Shown: positions 14,668-30,353 of the stretch, in pieces | Numbering within the stretch: position 1 is the stretch's first letter | How the letters are laid out: each line of letters begins with the position of its first letter | Assembly (NCBI RefSeq): GCF_014646275.1 | Contig: NZ_BMND01000015.1 | Span: 1 to 64,000 of the forward strand | Direction of reading: 5' to 3' | DNA: 64,000 nucleotides | From: Streptomyces kronopolitis | GTDB taxonomy: Bacteria; Actinomycetota; Actinomycetes; Streptomycetales; Streptomycetaceae | Position numbers and translations under genes: made by a program | Notes under the pieces: model-generated | What the model was told of the DNA's origin: nothing | Database searches by the model: none | What the model saw: only the letters and a program-made list of their open reading frames with translations

Positions 14668-17600
14668 ATGGTCATGACAGGTGAAGGTCAGTCGGACCAG
14701 CTGGTGACCGCGCTCCGGAAGGTCACGCGGGACCTGCGCGATACCCGGCGACGGCTTCAGGCGGAAGAGGACAGGAACGGCGAGCCCATTGCCATCGTGG
14801 GTATGAGCTGCCGTTTCCCCGGGCATGTGGACTCCCCTGAAGCGCTTTGGGAGTTGGTGTCGTCGGGGCGGGGGGCGAGCGGTTCGTTTCCCGTGGACCG
14901 GGGCTGGGATCTGGACGCGCTCTTCAATGAGTCGGCGGACGGAAAAGTGGCGTCGTATGTGCGCGAGGGCGGGTTTCTCTATGACGCCGGATGGTTCGAT
15001 GCCGCGTTCTTCGGGATATCTCCGCGCGAGGCCGTGACCATCGATCCCCAGCAGCGGCTGCTGCTGGAAGTCGCCTGGGAATCCCTGGAAAGGGCCCGGA
15101 TTTCTCCGCAGGCCTTGCGCGGCAGCGATGTCGGTGTTTTCGCCGGGGCCATGAATCAGGACTACGCCGTCCGACTGCACGAGTCCGTCGAGGATTTCGA
15201 GGGTTTCCTGACCACCGGTAACACCGGCAGTGTGGTCTCCGGCCGGCTGTCCTACGCCCTCGGCCTGGTCGGCCCGGCCGTCACCGTCGACACGGCCTGC
15301 TCCTCGTCGCTGGTGACGATGCACATGGCGGCCCGGTCGCTGCGCGGCCGGGAGTGCTCACTGGCCCTGGCCGGCGGGGTGACGGTGATGTCGATGCCCA
15401 CGACGTTCACCGAGTTCTGCAAGCAGCGCAACCTCGCCCCCGACGGCCGGGCCAAGTCCTTCGCGGCCGCCGCGGACGGCACCGCGTGGGCCGAGGGCGT
15501 CGGCATGGTCGTGATGGAGCGGCTGTCCGACGCCGAGCGCAACGGCCATCCGGTCCTGGCGTTGATCCGTGGATCCGCGGTGAACCAGGACGGGGCCTCC
15601 AACGGCCTGTCCGCCCCGAACGGGCCTTCCCAGGAGCGTGTCATCTGGCAGGCCTTGCGCGACGCCCGGCTGACGGCCGAGGAGATCGACGCGGTGGAGG
15701 GGCATGCGACGGGGACGCGGCTGGGTGATCCGATCGAGGCGCAGGCGCTGCTGGCGACGTACGGGCAGGGCCGGTCGCCCGAACGGCCGTTGTGGCTGGG
15801 GTCGTTGAAGTCGAACATCGGGCATGCGCAGGCCGCCGCGGGGGTCGGTGGCGTGATCAAGATGGTGATGGCGTTGCGGCACGGGGTGCTGCCGCAGACG
15901 CTGCATGTGGACGAGCCGACGCCGAAGGTGGACTGGTCGGCGGGTGAGGTGCGGTTGCTCACGCAGCCGCGGGACTGGCCGCGTGAGGACCGGCCTCGCC
16001 GGGCCGGGGTGTCCTCGTTCGGGGTCAGCGGCACCAACGCCCACCTCATCCTCGAAGAAGCCCCGAAGGAATCGTCACACGACGACGACGCCGCGGACAG
16101 CACGGGCACCGGCGGCGGTGCGACGGTGCCGTTGGTCCTTTCGGCCCGTACCGCCGCCGCCGTCCGGGAGCAGGCCCGCAGGCTGCACAGCCACCTGACC
16201 GACCACCCCGACCTCGCACCCGCTCAGGTCGCCGGCTCGCTGGTGACGACTCGGAGCACATTCGACGAGCGGGCCGTCGTCCTCGGCGCGGACCGGGCCG
16301 AGCTGCTCGACGGGCTGGACAACGTCGTCCAGGGCGTTCCCGACGCCCGGACGGTCGCCGGTCACGCCGTCGGCGGCCGGGACGTGGTCTTCGTCTTCCC
16401 CGGTCAAGGGGGCCAGTGGGCAGGCATGGCGCTGGAGTTGCGGGAGGAGTTCCCGGTCTTCGCGGAGACCCTGCACGCCTGCGCCGAGGCGCTCGCCGAG
16501 CACGTCGAGTGGTCCCTGCTGGACGTGCTGCGCGAGGCCGAGGGGGCGCCGGGCCTGGACCGGGTCGATGTGATCCAGCCCGTGCTGTTCTCGGTCACGG
16601 TCGCCCTGGCCGATTTGTGGCGTTCGCTGGGTGTCGAGCCGTCGGCCGTGGTGGGCAGTTCCCTGGGGGAGATCGCGGCCGCCTACACGGCCGGCACGCT
16701 GTCGCTCGCCGACGCGACCAAGGTGGCGGTGCTGCGCAGCCGGGCCCTGCTGGAACTGTCCGGGCGCAGCGGCATGGTGTCCGTTCCCCTCGGGCGGGCG
16801 CAGGTCGAGGAGTTGATCGCCGCCTGGCCGGACCGGCTGTTCGTCTCCGGGGTCAACAGCCCGTCCATCAGCGTGGTCTCCGGCGACAACGAGGCGGTGG
16901 ACGAGTTGCTGGCGGTCTGTGCCGAGCGGGGCATACGCGCCCGGCGCGTCGCCACGGACTGCGCCTCCCACTACCCCGAGGTCGAAGCCCTCGAAGAGCG
17001 GTTGCTGACGGATCTGGCGGACCTCGCGCCGGAGCCGGCGCGCATCGCCTTCCTGTCGACGGTCGCCGGGGAGCCGGCGGGGGCCGAGACGGTGCCGGAC
17101 GCCGCTTACTGGTACCGCAATACGCGGCGGACCGTCGAGTTCGGGCCGGTCGTCCAGCGGCTCGCCGCCACCGGGAACAAGGTCTACATCGAGATCAGCC
17201 CCCACCCGGTGCTGAAGGTGGCGCTGTCGGAGATCGTGGAGCAGGAGGGCGGGGAGGCGGCCGTTCTCAGCACCTTGCGGCGCCAGACGGGCGACCGGCG
17301 GGCCTTCCTCACCTCCCTGGCCAGGGCCTATGTCAGCGGCGTCAGCGTCGACTGGGCGGCACTGCCGGAGCTGGCCGGCGCGCCGCAGGTCGACCTGCCG
17401 ACGTACGCCTTTCAGCGCGAGCGTTACTGGCCCCGGCCGGCGGCCGCGCCGGACGGCGGCCGCGGGCCGGCGGCGGGCGCGCCCGCGAGCGTCGGTCAGG
17501 GGGCGGTGGACGCCCACTTCTGGGAGGCCGTGGAGAACGGGGACCTGGGTCGTCTCGGTGCGGACCTGCGGTGCGACGACCGGACTCCGCTCAAGGACGT

Positions 17601-19659
17601 CCTGCCGGAGCTGGCTTCCTGGCACCGCCAGGGGCTCGAACGGGCCAGGGTGGACGGCTGGCGGTACATCGAGCGGTGGCGGCCGGTCGACCTTCCCGCC
17701 GCGGGGCCGCAGGGCAGGTGGCTGCTGGTCCACCCGGGCGGCACGGAGTCCGACGCCCCCGCGGAATGGGTGCGGGACAGCCTGCGGGAGGCGGGCTGCC
17801 CGGTCGTCGACCTCCCGGTCGACACGGCGGACACCGACGCCGCGACGCTCACCGAGCGCCTGCGTCAGGCCTGCGCGGACGGCGGGCCGGAGCCGGCCGG
17901 AGTGGTGTCCCTGTTGGCCTTCGACGGGCGGCACGACGCCGCGCGGCCCTCGGTGCCCCGGGGCACGGCGGCGACCCTCGCCCTCGTCCGGGCGCTGGGC
18001 GCCGCCGGGATCACGGCGCCCCTGTGGTGCCTGACGCAGGGTGCGGTCACCACCGCGGCCGGCGACCGGCCCGGTGCGGTCGAACAGGCCCAGATCTGGG
18101 GCCTGGGCAGGGTGGTCGCGCTGGAACACCCCGACCGCTGGGGCGGACTCGTCGACCTGCCGGGCGCCCTCGACCCGCACGCGGGCACCCAGCTGTGCGC
18201 GGCCCTGGGCAGCGCACACACCGGCGAGGACCAGCTGGCGCTGCGCCCGGTCGGCATCCTCGGACGCCGGCTCGTCGCGGACGGCGGCGCGCGCCCGGCC
18301 GCTGCGACCGCTCCCTGGCGGCCGACCGGAACCGTCCTGATCACCGGCGGGACCGGCGCATTGGGCGCCCATGTCGCCCGCTGGGCCGCCGACCAGGGAG
18401 CCGGCCATCTGCTGCTGACCAGCCGACGCGGGGCCGACGCGCCCGGCGCGGCCGAACTCAGGGCCGATCTGGAGGCGTCGGGCGCCACCGTGACCATCGC
18501 CGCCTGCGATGTCGCCGACCGCCGGGCCGTACAGCAACTCCTCGACGGCATTCCGGACCGGCATCCGCTGACGGCGGTCTTCCACGCCGCCGGAGTGCTC
18601 GACGACGGCATGACCGCCGACCTGGACACCGGACGCCTGGAAGGCGTCCTGGCGCCGAAGACCGAGGGCGCCCGGCTGCTGGACGAACTCACCCGCGGCA
18701 CCGCACTCTCGGCGTTCGTGCTGTTCTCCGGCTTCGCCGCCACCGTGGGCAGCAGCGGCCAGGCCGGTTACGCGGCCGCCAACGCGCACCTCGACGCCCT
18801 GGCCCGGCGGCGCCGGGCCGACGGGCTGCCCGCCACCTCGATCGCCTGGGGGCCATGGACCGGCGGCGGTCTCGTGGACGAGGGCATCGAGGAGCGCCTG
18901 CAGCGGCGCGGGCTCACCGCGCTGGAGCCCCGTCTGGCCGTCCTGGGGCTGTCCGCGCTGCTGTCCGGCGGCCCCGACGGTCCGGCGAACGTGGCGCTCG
19001 TCGACGTCGACTGGGGGCGGTTCCTGCCCTCGTTCACCGCCGCCCGGCCGAGCCCCCTGCTGCGGGAACTGGCCCAGCCCACGCTCGCAAACCCCACCGC
19101 CTCCGACGGGCGCGACGACATACCCGGCGGCGGGGCCGGCCCCACGCTGGCCGAGCGCCTGCCGGGCCTCACCGGCACGGAGCGCGACCGGCTCCTGCTC
19201 ACCACGGTCCGTGCCCAGGTGGCGAGCACGCTCGGGTATCCCGGGCCCGACGCCGTGTCCCCGCGGCAGCAGTTCAAGGAACTCGGCATCGACTCCCTCA
19301 CCGCCCTCGAACTGCGCAACGGGCTCCAGTCGGTGGCCGGAGTCGCCCTCCCGGCCACGCTGGTCTTCGACCATCCGACACCGGAGGCGGTCGCCGGGCA
19401 TCTGAGCCGGACCCTCCTCGGTGACGGGGCGCCCACCTCGTCGACCCTGTTCACCGACATCGACCGCCTCGGCTCGGCACTCGGCTCCGCCGACCTCGAC
19501 GAAGCCGAACAGCACCTCGTCGCGACCCGGCTGCGCTCGCTGGCCGCCCGATGGGACGCCGCCCCGACGAACGGCGCCGGCGATGTCGCACAAACGCTGG
19601 CGGACGCCGACCGGTCCGAGGTCCTCGCCTTCATCGACCGAGAACTCGGCCTCTCGTAG
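14668..19659 (+). CDS. Type I PKS, one module (KS-AT-KR-ACP), predicted module 4
   Basis: This is a 1663-aa cytosolic megasynthase. An N-terminal coiled docking helix (residues about 5-35) precedes the KS (about 39-465; Cys211, His346 in an unusual VEGHATGT, His386). The AT (about 575-880) has nucleophile Ser665 in GSSLGEIAAA and a CASH box (His768) in place of the malonyl HAFH, so a branched extender, predicted ethylmalonyl, is likely. No DH is present, only a structural linker. The KR (NADP motif GGTGALG near 1227; catalytic Tyr1368) has an LDD motif, so it is B-type. The ACP is at about 1510-1585 with Ser1543 in LGIDSL. A C-terminal docking tail follows. ATG 14668 follows GGAGA. In the phoslactomycin model this module installs C7-C8 with the later aminoethyl branch and reduces the C9 carbonyl. 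It is first of four consecutive PKS genes with gaps of 42-71 bp. Confidence 0.92.
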   Translation: MVMTGEGQSDQLVTALRKVTRDLRDTRRRLQAEEDRNGEPIAIVGMSCRFPGHVDSPEALWELVSSGRGASGSFPVDRGWDLDALFNESADGKVASYVREGGFLYDAGWFDAAFFGISPREAVTIDPQQRLLLEVAWESLERARISPQALRGSDVGVFAGAMNQDYAVRLHESVEDFEGFLTTGNTGSVVSGRLSYALGLVGPAVTVDTACSSSLVTMHMAARSLRGRECSLALAGGVTVMSMPTTFTEFCKQRNLAPDGRAKSFAAAADGTAWAEGVGMVVMERLSDAERNGHPVLALIRGSAVNQDGASNGLSAPNGPSQERVIWQALRDARLTAEEIDAVEGHATGTRLGDPIEAQALLATYGQGRSPERPLWLGSLKSNIGHAQAAAGVGGVIKMVMALRHGVLPQTLHVDEPTPKVDWSAGEVRLLTQPRDWPREDRPRRAGVSSFGVSGTNAHLILEEAPKESSHDDDAADSTGTGGGATVPLVLSARTAAAVREQARRLHSHLTDHPDLAPAQVAGSLVTTRSTFDERAVVLGADRAELLDGLDNVVQGVPDARTVAGHAVGGRDVVFVFPGQGGQWAGMALELREEFPVFAETLHACAEALAEHVEWSLLDVLREAEGAPGLDRVDVIQPVLFSVTVALADLWRSLGVEPSAVVGSSLGEIAAAYTAGTLSLADATKVAVLRSRALLELSGRSGMVSVPLGRAQVEELIAAWPDRLFVSGVNSPSISVVSGDNEAVDELLAVCAERGIRARRVATDCASHYPEVEALEERLLTDLADLAPEPARIAFLSTVAGEPAGAETVPDAAYWYRNTRRTVEFGPVVQRLAATGNKVYIEISPHPVLKVALSEIVEQEGGEAAVLSTLRRQTGDRRAFLTSLARAYVSGVSVDWAALPELAGAPQVDLPTYAFQRERYWPRPAAAPDGGRGPAAGAPASVGQGAVDAHFWEAVENGDLGRLGADLRCDDRTPLKDVLPELASWHRQGLERARVDGWRYIERWRPVDLPAAGPQGRWLLVHPGGTESDAPAEWVRDSLREAGCPVVDLPVDTADTDAATLTERLRQACADGGPEPAGVVSLLAFDGRHDAARPSVPRGTAATLALVRALGAAGITAPLWCLTQGAVTTAAGDRPGAVEQAQIWGLGRVVALEHPDRWGGLVDLPGALDPHAGTQLCAALGSAHTGEDQLALRPVGILGRRLVADGGARPAAATAPWRPTGTVLITGGTGALGAHVARWAADQGAGHLLLTSRRGADAPGAAELRADLEASGATVTIAACDVADRRAVQQLLDGIPDRHPLTAVFHAAGVLDDGMTADLDTGRLEGVLAPKTEGARLLDELTRGTALSAFVLFSGFAATVGSSGQAGYAAANAHLDALARRRRADGLPATSIAWGPWTGGGLVDEGIEERLQRRGLTALEPRLAVLGLSALLSGGPDGPANVALVDVDWGRFLPSFTAARPSPLLRELAQPTLANPTASDGRDDIPGGGAGPTLAERLPGLTGTERDRLLLTTVRAQVASTLGYPGPDAVSPRQQFKELGIDSLTALELRNGLQSVAGVALPATLVFDHPTPEAVAGHLSRTLLGDGAPTSSTLFTDIDRLGSALGSADLDEAEQHLVATRLRSLAARWDAAPTNGAGDVAQTLADADRSEVLAFIDRELGLS

Positions 19660-19701
19660 CCAGAACCCGTCGTCGGCCCATATTCCAGAGATGAGCAGGA
19701 C

Positions 19702-22700
19702 ATGCGATCCGAAGAACAACTGCTGGACTACCTGAAGCGCGTGACCGCGGACCTGCACGACACCCGGGTGCGGCTCCAGGCGACGGAGGAGGCGTCCCGC
19801 GAGCCGATCGCGATCGTCGGGATGGGGTGCCGCTACCCGGGCGGGGTGTTCTCGCCGGAGGATCTGTGGCAGCTGGTCGCCGAGGGACGCGACGTCATCG
19901 GCGATCTGCCCACCGACCGTTCCTGGAACCTCGACACCCTGTACGACCCCGATCCGACGGCGCCCGGCACCACCTACGCCCGCGGCGGCGGGTTCGTCGA
20001 CACCGCCACCCATTTCGACGCGGGGTTCTTCGGCATCTCGCCGCGCGAGGCCGCCGCGATGGATCCGCAGCAGCGGCTGGTCCTGGAGACGGGCTGGGAG
20101 GCGTTGGAGCGCGCCGGAATACCGCCGACCTCGCTCGACGGGAGCGACACCGGTGTCTATATCGGTACGGGCATGCAGGACCACATCATCCATCTGCAGA
20201 AGTCCCGGCAGGAGGCCGAGGGGTTCGTCGGCACCGGCAACGCCATCTCGGTGGTGTCCGGCCGGCTCGCCTACACCCTCGGGCTCGAAGGCCCCGCCGT
20301 CAGCGTGGACACGGCCTGCTCGTCCTCGCTGGTGGCACTGCACCTCGCGGTCCAGGCACTGCGCGCGGGAGAGTGCGCGCTGGCCCTGGCGGGAGGGGCG
20401 ACGGTCATCAACACCCCCGTGATGTTCGTGGAGTTCAGCCGTCAGCGCGGGCTGTCCCCGGACGGCCGGTGCCGGTCCTTCGCGGCGGACGCGGACGGCA
20501 CCGGCTGGTCGGAGGGCGTGGGTGTCCTGGCGCTGGAGAGGCTGTCGGACGCGCGGCGCCACGGGCACCGGGTGCTCGCCGTCATCCGCGGGTCGGCGGT
20601 CAACCAGGACGGCGCCTCGAACGGTCTGACGGCGCCGAACGGGCCCTCGCAGCAACGGGTGATCCGGCGGGCGCTGACCGCGGCCGGGCTGTCGGCCGAC
20701 GAGGTCGACGTGGTGGAGGCGCACGGGACGGGGACCCGGCTGGGTGATCCGATCGAGGCGCAAGCGCTGCTGGCGACGTACGGGCAGGGCCGGTCGGCCG
20801 AACGGCCGCTGTGGCTGGGGTCGTTGAAGTCGAACATCGGGCATGCGCAGGCCGCCGCGGGCGTCGCCGGTGTGATCAAGTCGGTGATGGCCCTGCGGCA
20901 CGGGGTGCTGCCGCGGACGTTGCACGTGGACGCGCCGACGCCGGAGGTGGACTGGTCGGCGGGTGAGGTGCGGTTGCTCACGCAGCCGCGGGACTGGCCG
21001 CGTGAGGGCCGCCCGCGCCGGGCGGGCGTGTCCGCGTTCGGGATCAGCGGCACCAACGCCCACCTCATCCTCGAAGAGGCCCCGGAAGAGGCCCCGGACG
21101 CAGCTCCCGAGGACGCGGCTGCCCCGGCAACGCGCCTGACGGGCATGCCGTGGGTGGTGTCCGGGCGGGGCAAGCGGGCGCTGCGGGCGCAGGCGGCCCG
21201 GTTGCGGGACTGGGCCGCGGAACACCCGGACGTGGCGCCGGAAGCGGTGGGCCTGGCCCTGGCCACACGGCGGTCGGTGTTCGAGCACTCCGCGGTGGTC
21301 ACCGGCGCCGGCCACGACGAACTGCTGAGCGGGCTGTCGGCGCTGAGCGAGGACCGGCCGGCGCCGGGCGTACGGCTGGAGACGGCGGCCGGGGGCGGTC
21401 TCGCCTTCGCGTTCACCGGGCAGGGAGCGCAGCGCCCGGGCATGGGGCGCGGCCTGTACGAGACCTTTCCCGCGTACGCCGAGGCGTTCGACGCGGCGTG
21501 CGCGGCGCTGGACCCGCACCTGGAGCGCCCGTTGGCGTCGCTGGTCCTCGCCGACGATCCCGCCGGCGCCGAGGCGCTGGGGACGACGGCGTACGCACAG
21601 CCGGCCCTGTTCGCCGTGGAGACGGCGCTGTTCCGCCTGATGCAGTCGCTCGGTGTCCACCCGGATCTGCTGATCGGGCATTCGGTGGGCGAACTGTCCG
21701 CCGCGCACGCCGCCGGGGTGCTCTCCCTCCAGGACGCGGCACGGCTGGTGGCGGCCCGTGGGCGGCTGATGCAGTCGCTGCCCGAGGACGGGCGGATGCT
21801 GGCGATCCAGGCGTCGGAGGACGAGGTGCTGCCGTGGGTCGCCGAGTCGGCGGAGAAGGGCGGCGACGTGGCGGTGGCCGCGGTCAACGGGCCCGCGTCG
21901 GTGGTGGTCTCGGGGCGCACCGAGGCCGTGCAGAGGCTGGAGAAGGAGTTCGCCGGGCGGGGCCGCCGTGTCCGGTACCTCGATGTGAGCCACGCGTTCC
22001 ACTCCCCGCTCATGGATCCGGTCCTGGACGAGTTCGCCCGGATCGCGGCGTCCGTCACCTTCCGGCCGGCCACGATCCCCGTGATCTCCAACGTGACCGG
22101 GGATCTGATCGGCGACGACCGGCTCGCGGACCCCGCCTACTGGGCGGACCACATCCGCGCCACGGTCCGGTACGCCGACGGGGTACGGGCGTTGGCCCGC
22201 GAGCAGGTGGACACCGTGCTCGAACTGGGCCCGGACGCCGCGCTCACGGCGCTCGGCGGCGAGATCCTCGACCAGGACACCGCCGCCTTCGTGCCCACCC
22301 TCAGCCGCAAGCACGAGGAGACACCCACGTTTCTGGCGGCGCTGGCCCGGCTGCACGCCCGGGGCATCCCGGTCCGCTGGCCCGCCGCGGCCACCCCGTC
22401 CGCCCCGTCGCCGGACCTGCCCACCTACGCCTTCCAGCGGGAGCGCCACTGGTTGGACGGCGTGGAGCGGACCGATGTGGCGGGCACGGGCCTGACCGGC
22501 ATCGGCCATCCACTCCTGACGGCGCAGACCGCGCTACCGGGCACGGACGGGGTCGTCCTCACCGGCAGCCTGTCGCTGCGGGAGCATGCCTGGCTCGCCG
22601 ACCACGCCGTGCTGGGCGTGGTGCTGGTGCCCGGCGCGGGGCTGCTGGACATGGCCCTGACCGCCGCCGGACACACGGACTGCACCCAGGTCGAGGAGCT

Positions 22701-25296
22701 CACGCTGGAGAGCCCGCTGATCCTGCCCGAGGAGGGCGCCCGCTCCGTGCAGGTCCTGGTCGGCGCGGCCCAGGACGCGGGGCGGCGCACGATCACCATC
22801 CACTCGCGGCCGCAGGACGGCGACCCGCACGCCGCGTGGACGCGCCACGCCACCGGGCTGCTCGCCACCGGTCCGCAGGAGAATCCGGCCGCCGCGTCGC
22901 AGGCCTGGCCGCCGGCCGGGGCCGTCCCCGTCCCGGTCGACGACCTCTACGACCGCCTGACCGAGGGCGGCGTCGAGTACGGACCGTCGTTCCGGGGGCT
23001 GCGGGCCGCATGGCGGCTCGGCGAGGACTTCTACGCCGACATCGACCTCCCCCAGCTGTCCGACGCGCAGCGGTTCACGCTGCACCCCGCGCTGCTGGAC
23101 GCCGCCCTGCACTCCCTCGCCCTGCCCAGCGCGATCCTGCACACGGGCCAGGCACACCTGCCGTTCTCCTGGAGCGGGGTACGGCTGCACGCCTCGGGCG
23201 CCGACGCGCTGCGCGTACGGGTCCGCGGCACGGGGCCGAGCAGCGTCGGCCTGGAGCTGGCCGACGGCACGGGCCGGCCGGTCGCGACGGTCGGTGAACT
23301 CGCCCTGCGCCCGGTCAGCCAGGAGCAGTTGCGGACCCCCGGCGCCGACCCGACCTCGCTGTACACGGTGGAGTGGCCCGTGCGGGAGCTGCCCGCGGGC
23401 GCGGCCGGCTCCGCGGCGCGGACCTGGCCACTGATCGCGGCCGACGGGCCCGACGCGTACGCGGTCGACGGCGTCGAGCTGCGCCACCACACGAGTCTGC
23501 CGGCGCTCGCCGACGCTCTGGACGCGACGGACGGCCCGGTGCCCGAAGCGGTCCTCGTCCCCTGCTTCCTCCCCCACTCCCCCGGCGGCCCGCCGGAGGA
23601 CTCCGCCGACCTCGTCGAGCGGGCGCACGAGTACGCCGCGACCGTCCTCGACCTCGTGCAGACCTGGTTGGGGAAGGCGCGCTTCGAGGCCTCCCGGCTC
23701 GTTCTGCTGACCCGGGGCGCGGTCACGCCCGACGCCGACGACGCTCCCCCCGGCGACGCATGCGGCGCTCTGGCCTGGGGGCTCGTCCGGACCGTGCAGA
23801 ACGAGCATCCGGGGCGGGTCCTGGTGGCCGATCTCGACGACGATCCGGCGTCCTGGTCCGCGCTGCCCGGTGTCCTCGCCCACGAGGAACCCCAGGTGGC
23901 CGTGCGCCGCGGGGTCGCCCATGTGCCCCGCCTGGCCCCGGCCCGCGCCGCCGCCCGGCGGCCCTCCCCCTTCGACGGCGAGGGAACCGTGCTGGTCACC
24001 GGCGGCACGGGCGGACTGGGCAGCCTGCTGGCCCGGCATCTCGTGGTCGAGCACGGTGTGCGGCATCTGCTGCTGACCAGCCGACGCGGCCCGCAGGCAC
24101 CCGGAGCCGCCGAACTCGCCGCCGAACTCGACGAGTTGGGGGCGCGGGTGACGATCGCGGCGTGCGACATGGCCGACTCCGCCGCCGTCGGGGAACTCCT
24201 CGGCTCGCTGCCGACCGGGCATCCGCTCACCGCCGTGATCCACACGGCCGGCGTCCTGGACGACGCGCTCGTCGAGGACCTGACGCCCGAGCGGCTGAAG
24301 ACGGTACTGCGGCCGAAGGCCGACGCCGCCGTCGTCCTGGACCGGCTGACCCGGCACCTGGATCTGACCGCGTTCGTGCTCTACTCCTCCGTCGGAGGCA
24401 CCCTGGGCGGTCCCGGCCAGGGCAACTACGCCGCCGCCAACGCCTTCCTGGACGCGGTCGCCCGGCGCCGCCGCGCCGAGGGACTCCCCGGGCTCTCGCT
24501 GGGCTGGGGGCTGTGGAGCGACTCCACCGGCATGGCGGCCGAGATCGGCACCGCGCACGTCGACCGCCTCAACCGCTCCGGACTGGTCACGATGTCCCCC
24601 GCCGAGGGACTGGCGCTGTTCGACGCGGCGATCGGCGCGGAGTACGGGCCGGTGGTCCTGCCCGTCCGTCTCGACCTGCCCGCTCTCCGGGCCCGCGCCA
24701 CCGCGGGAGCGCTGCCGCCGGTACTCGCCGGCGTGGTCCGCACCCCCGCGGGTCCGGTCCGCGCGGCGAAGAGCGGCCCGGTGTCCGGGACCGCGCTGCG
24801 GACGAGTCTGTCGGAGCTGTCGGAGGACGAGCGGCGCCGGATGCTGCTGGACGTCGTCCGCGAGAACGTGGCGGCCGTGCTGGGCCACCACCAGGACGGG
24901 GCGGTCGACGACGAGCAGCCCTTCAAGGACCTCGGTCTCGACTCCCTCACCGCTGTGGAGCTGCGCAACCGCCTCGCCTCCGCCACCGGTCTCACCCTCC
25001 CGGCCACCCTGCTGTTCGACCTGCCCTCGCCGTCGGCGCTCGCCCACCATCTGCTCACCCGCATGGACTCGCAGCAGAGCACGTCCCCGCTGACCGAGGC
25101 CGTCGAGCACCTCACGGCCCTGCTCACCACCCCCGACGTGGGCGACGGGGAACGCGACCGGGCCACCGCCCGACTGCGCTCCCTGCTGTGGCGGCTCGAC
25201 GACGGCAGGGAGCAGCGCACGGAGGACGCCGCGGACCAGGCGGAGACGGACGACGACATCTTCGCGCTCGCCGACCGGGAGCTGGGCCTGGCGTGA
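19702..25296 (+). CDS. Type I PKS, one module (KS-AT-DH-KR-ACP), predicted module 5
   Basis: This 1864-aa protein begins with a docking helix (MRSEEQLLDYLKRVTADLHD). The KS (about 33-460) has Cys206 in TACSSSL and VEAHGTGT. The AT (from about 569) has GHSVGELSAA (Ser661) and HAFHSP (His767), the malonyl-CoA signature. The DH (about 930-1210) has the HxxxGxxxxP motif DHAVLGVVLVP (His968) and HPALLDAALHSL with the catalytic Asp. The KR (GGTGGLG near 1434; Tyr1576) has LDD, so it is B-type and the alkene should be trans. The ACP has Ser1748 in LGLDSL. In the model it forms the C6=C7 E-alkene. Its KS-AT boundary DNA is nearly identical to that of PKS1, implying sequence exchange. Confidence 0.93.
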   Translation: MRSEEQLLDYLKRVTADLHDTRVRLQATEEASREPIAIVGMGCRYPGGVFSPEDLWQLVAEGRDVIGDLPTDRSWNLDTLYDPDPTAPGTTYARGGGFVDTATHFDAGFFGISPREAAAMDPQQRLVLETGWEALERAGIPPTSLDGSDTGVYIGTGMQDHIIHLQKSRQEAEGFVGTGNAISVVSGRLAYTLGLEGPAVSVDTACSSSLVALHLAVQALRAGECALALAGGATVINTPVMFVEFSRQRGLSPDGRCRSFAADADGTGWSEGVGVLALERLSDARRHGHRVLAVIRGSAVNQDGASNGLTAPNGPSQQRVIRRALTAAGLSADEVDVVEAHGTGTRLGDPIEAQALLATYGQGRSAERPLWLGSLKSNIGHAQAAAGVAGVIKSVMALRHGVLPRTLHVDAPTPEVDWSAGEVRLLTQPRDWPREGRPRRAGVSAFGISGTNAHLILEEAPEEAPDAAPEDAAAPATRLTGMPWVVSGRGKRALRAQAARLRDWAAEHPDVAPEAVGLALATRRSVFEHSAVVTGAGHDELLSGLSALSEDRPAPGVRLETAAGGGLAFAFTGQGAQRPGMGRGLYETFPAYAEAFDAACAALDPHLERPLASLVLADDPAGAEALGTTAYAQPALFAVETALFRLMQSLGVHPDLLIGHSVGELSAAHAAGVLSLQDAARLVAARGRLMQSLPEDGRMLAIQASEDEVLPWVAESAEKGGDVAVAAVNGPASVVVSGRTEAVQRLEKEFAGRGRRVRYLDVSHAFHSPLMDPVLDEFARIAASVTFRPATIPVISNVTGDLIGDDRLADPAYWADHIRATVRYADGVRALAREQVDTVLELGPDAALTALGGEILDQDTAAFVPTLSRKHEETPTFLAALARLHARGIPVRWPAAATPSAPSPDLPTYAFQRERHWLDGVERTDVAGTGLTGIGHPLLTAQTALPGTDGVVLTGSLSLREHAWLADHAVLGVVLVPGAGLLDMALTAAGHTDCTQVEELTLESPLILPEEGARSVQVLVGAAQDAGRRTITIHSRPQDGDPHAAWTRHATGLLATGPQENPAAASQAWPPAGAVPVPVDDLYDRLTEGGVEYGPSFRGLRAAWRLGEDFYADIDLPQLSDAQRFTLHPALLDAALHSLALPSAILHTGQAHLPFSWSGVRLHASGADALRVRVRGTGPSSVGLELADGTGRPVATVGELALRPVSQEQLRTPGADPTSLYTVEWPVRELPAGAAGSAARTWPLIAADGPDAYAVDGVELRHHTSLPALADALDATDGPVPEAVLVPCFLPHSPGGPPEDSADLVERAHEYAATVLDLVQTWLGKARFEASRLVLLTRGAVTPDADDAPPGDACGALAWGLVRTVQNEHPGRVLVADLDDDPASWSALPGVLAHEEPQVAVRRGVAHVPRLAPARAAARRPSPFDGEGTVLVTGGTGGLGSLLARHLVVEHGVRHLLLTSRRGPQAPGAAELAAELDELGARVTIAACDMADSAAVGELLGSLPTGHPLTAVIHTAGVLDDALVEDLTPERLKTVLRPKADAAVVLDRLTRHLDLTAFVLYSSVGGTLGGPGQGNYAAANAFLDAVARRRRAEGLPGLSLGWGLWSDSTGMAAEIGTAHVDRLNRSGLVTMSPAEGLALFDAAIGAEYGPVVLPVRLDLPALRARATAGALPPVLAGVVRTPAGPVRAAKSGPVSGTALRTSLSELSEDERRRMLLDVVRENVAAVLGHHQDGAVDDEQPFKDLGLDSLTAVELRNRLASATGLTLPATLLFDLPSPSALAHHLLTRMDSQQSTSPLTEAVEHLTALLTTPDVGDGERDRATARLRSLLWRLDDGREQRTEDAADQAETDDDIFALADRELGLA

Positions 25297-25360
25297 GCCC
25301 GGCTCGGCACCGTTCGAGCCCGGCCCTCCGGCCTCCCACCGACCACACAAGGAGTCCCCC

Positions 25361-30289
<4,929 letters not shown>

Positions 30290-30353
30290 CGCACCAGTTC
30301 CCGGCCCGACATCCGTGTGTCCCGAACAGGCACCGCCACGAAAGGCTTCCCCC

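Noticed and set aside
16075..22509. 2144-codon minus-strand open frame opposite PKS1/PKS2
   Set aside because: Antisense shadow of PKS codons; repetitive Arg/Gly/Gln composition and no recognisable domain.
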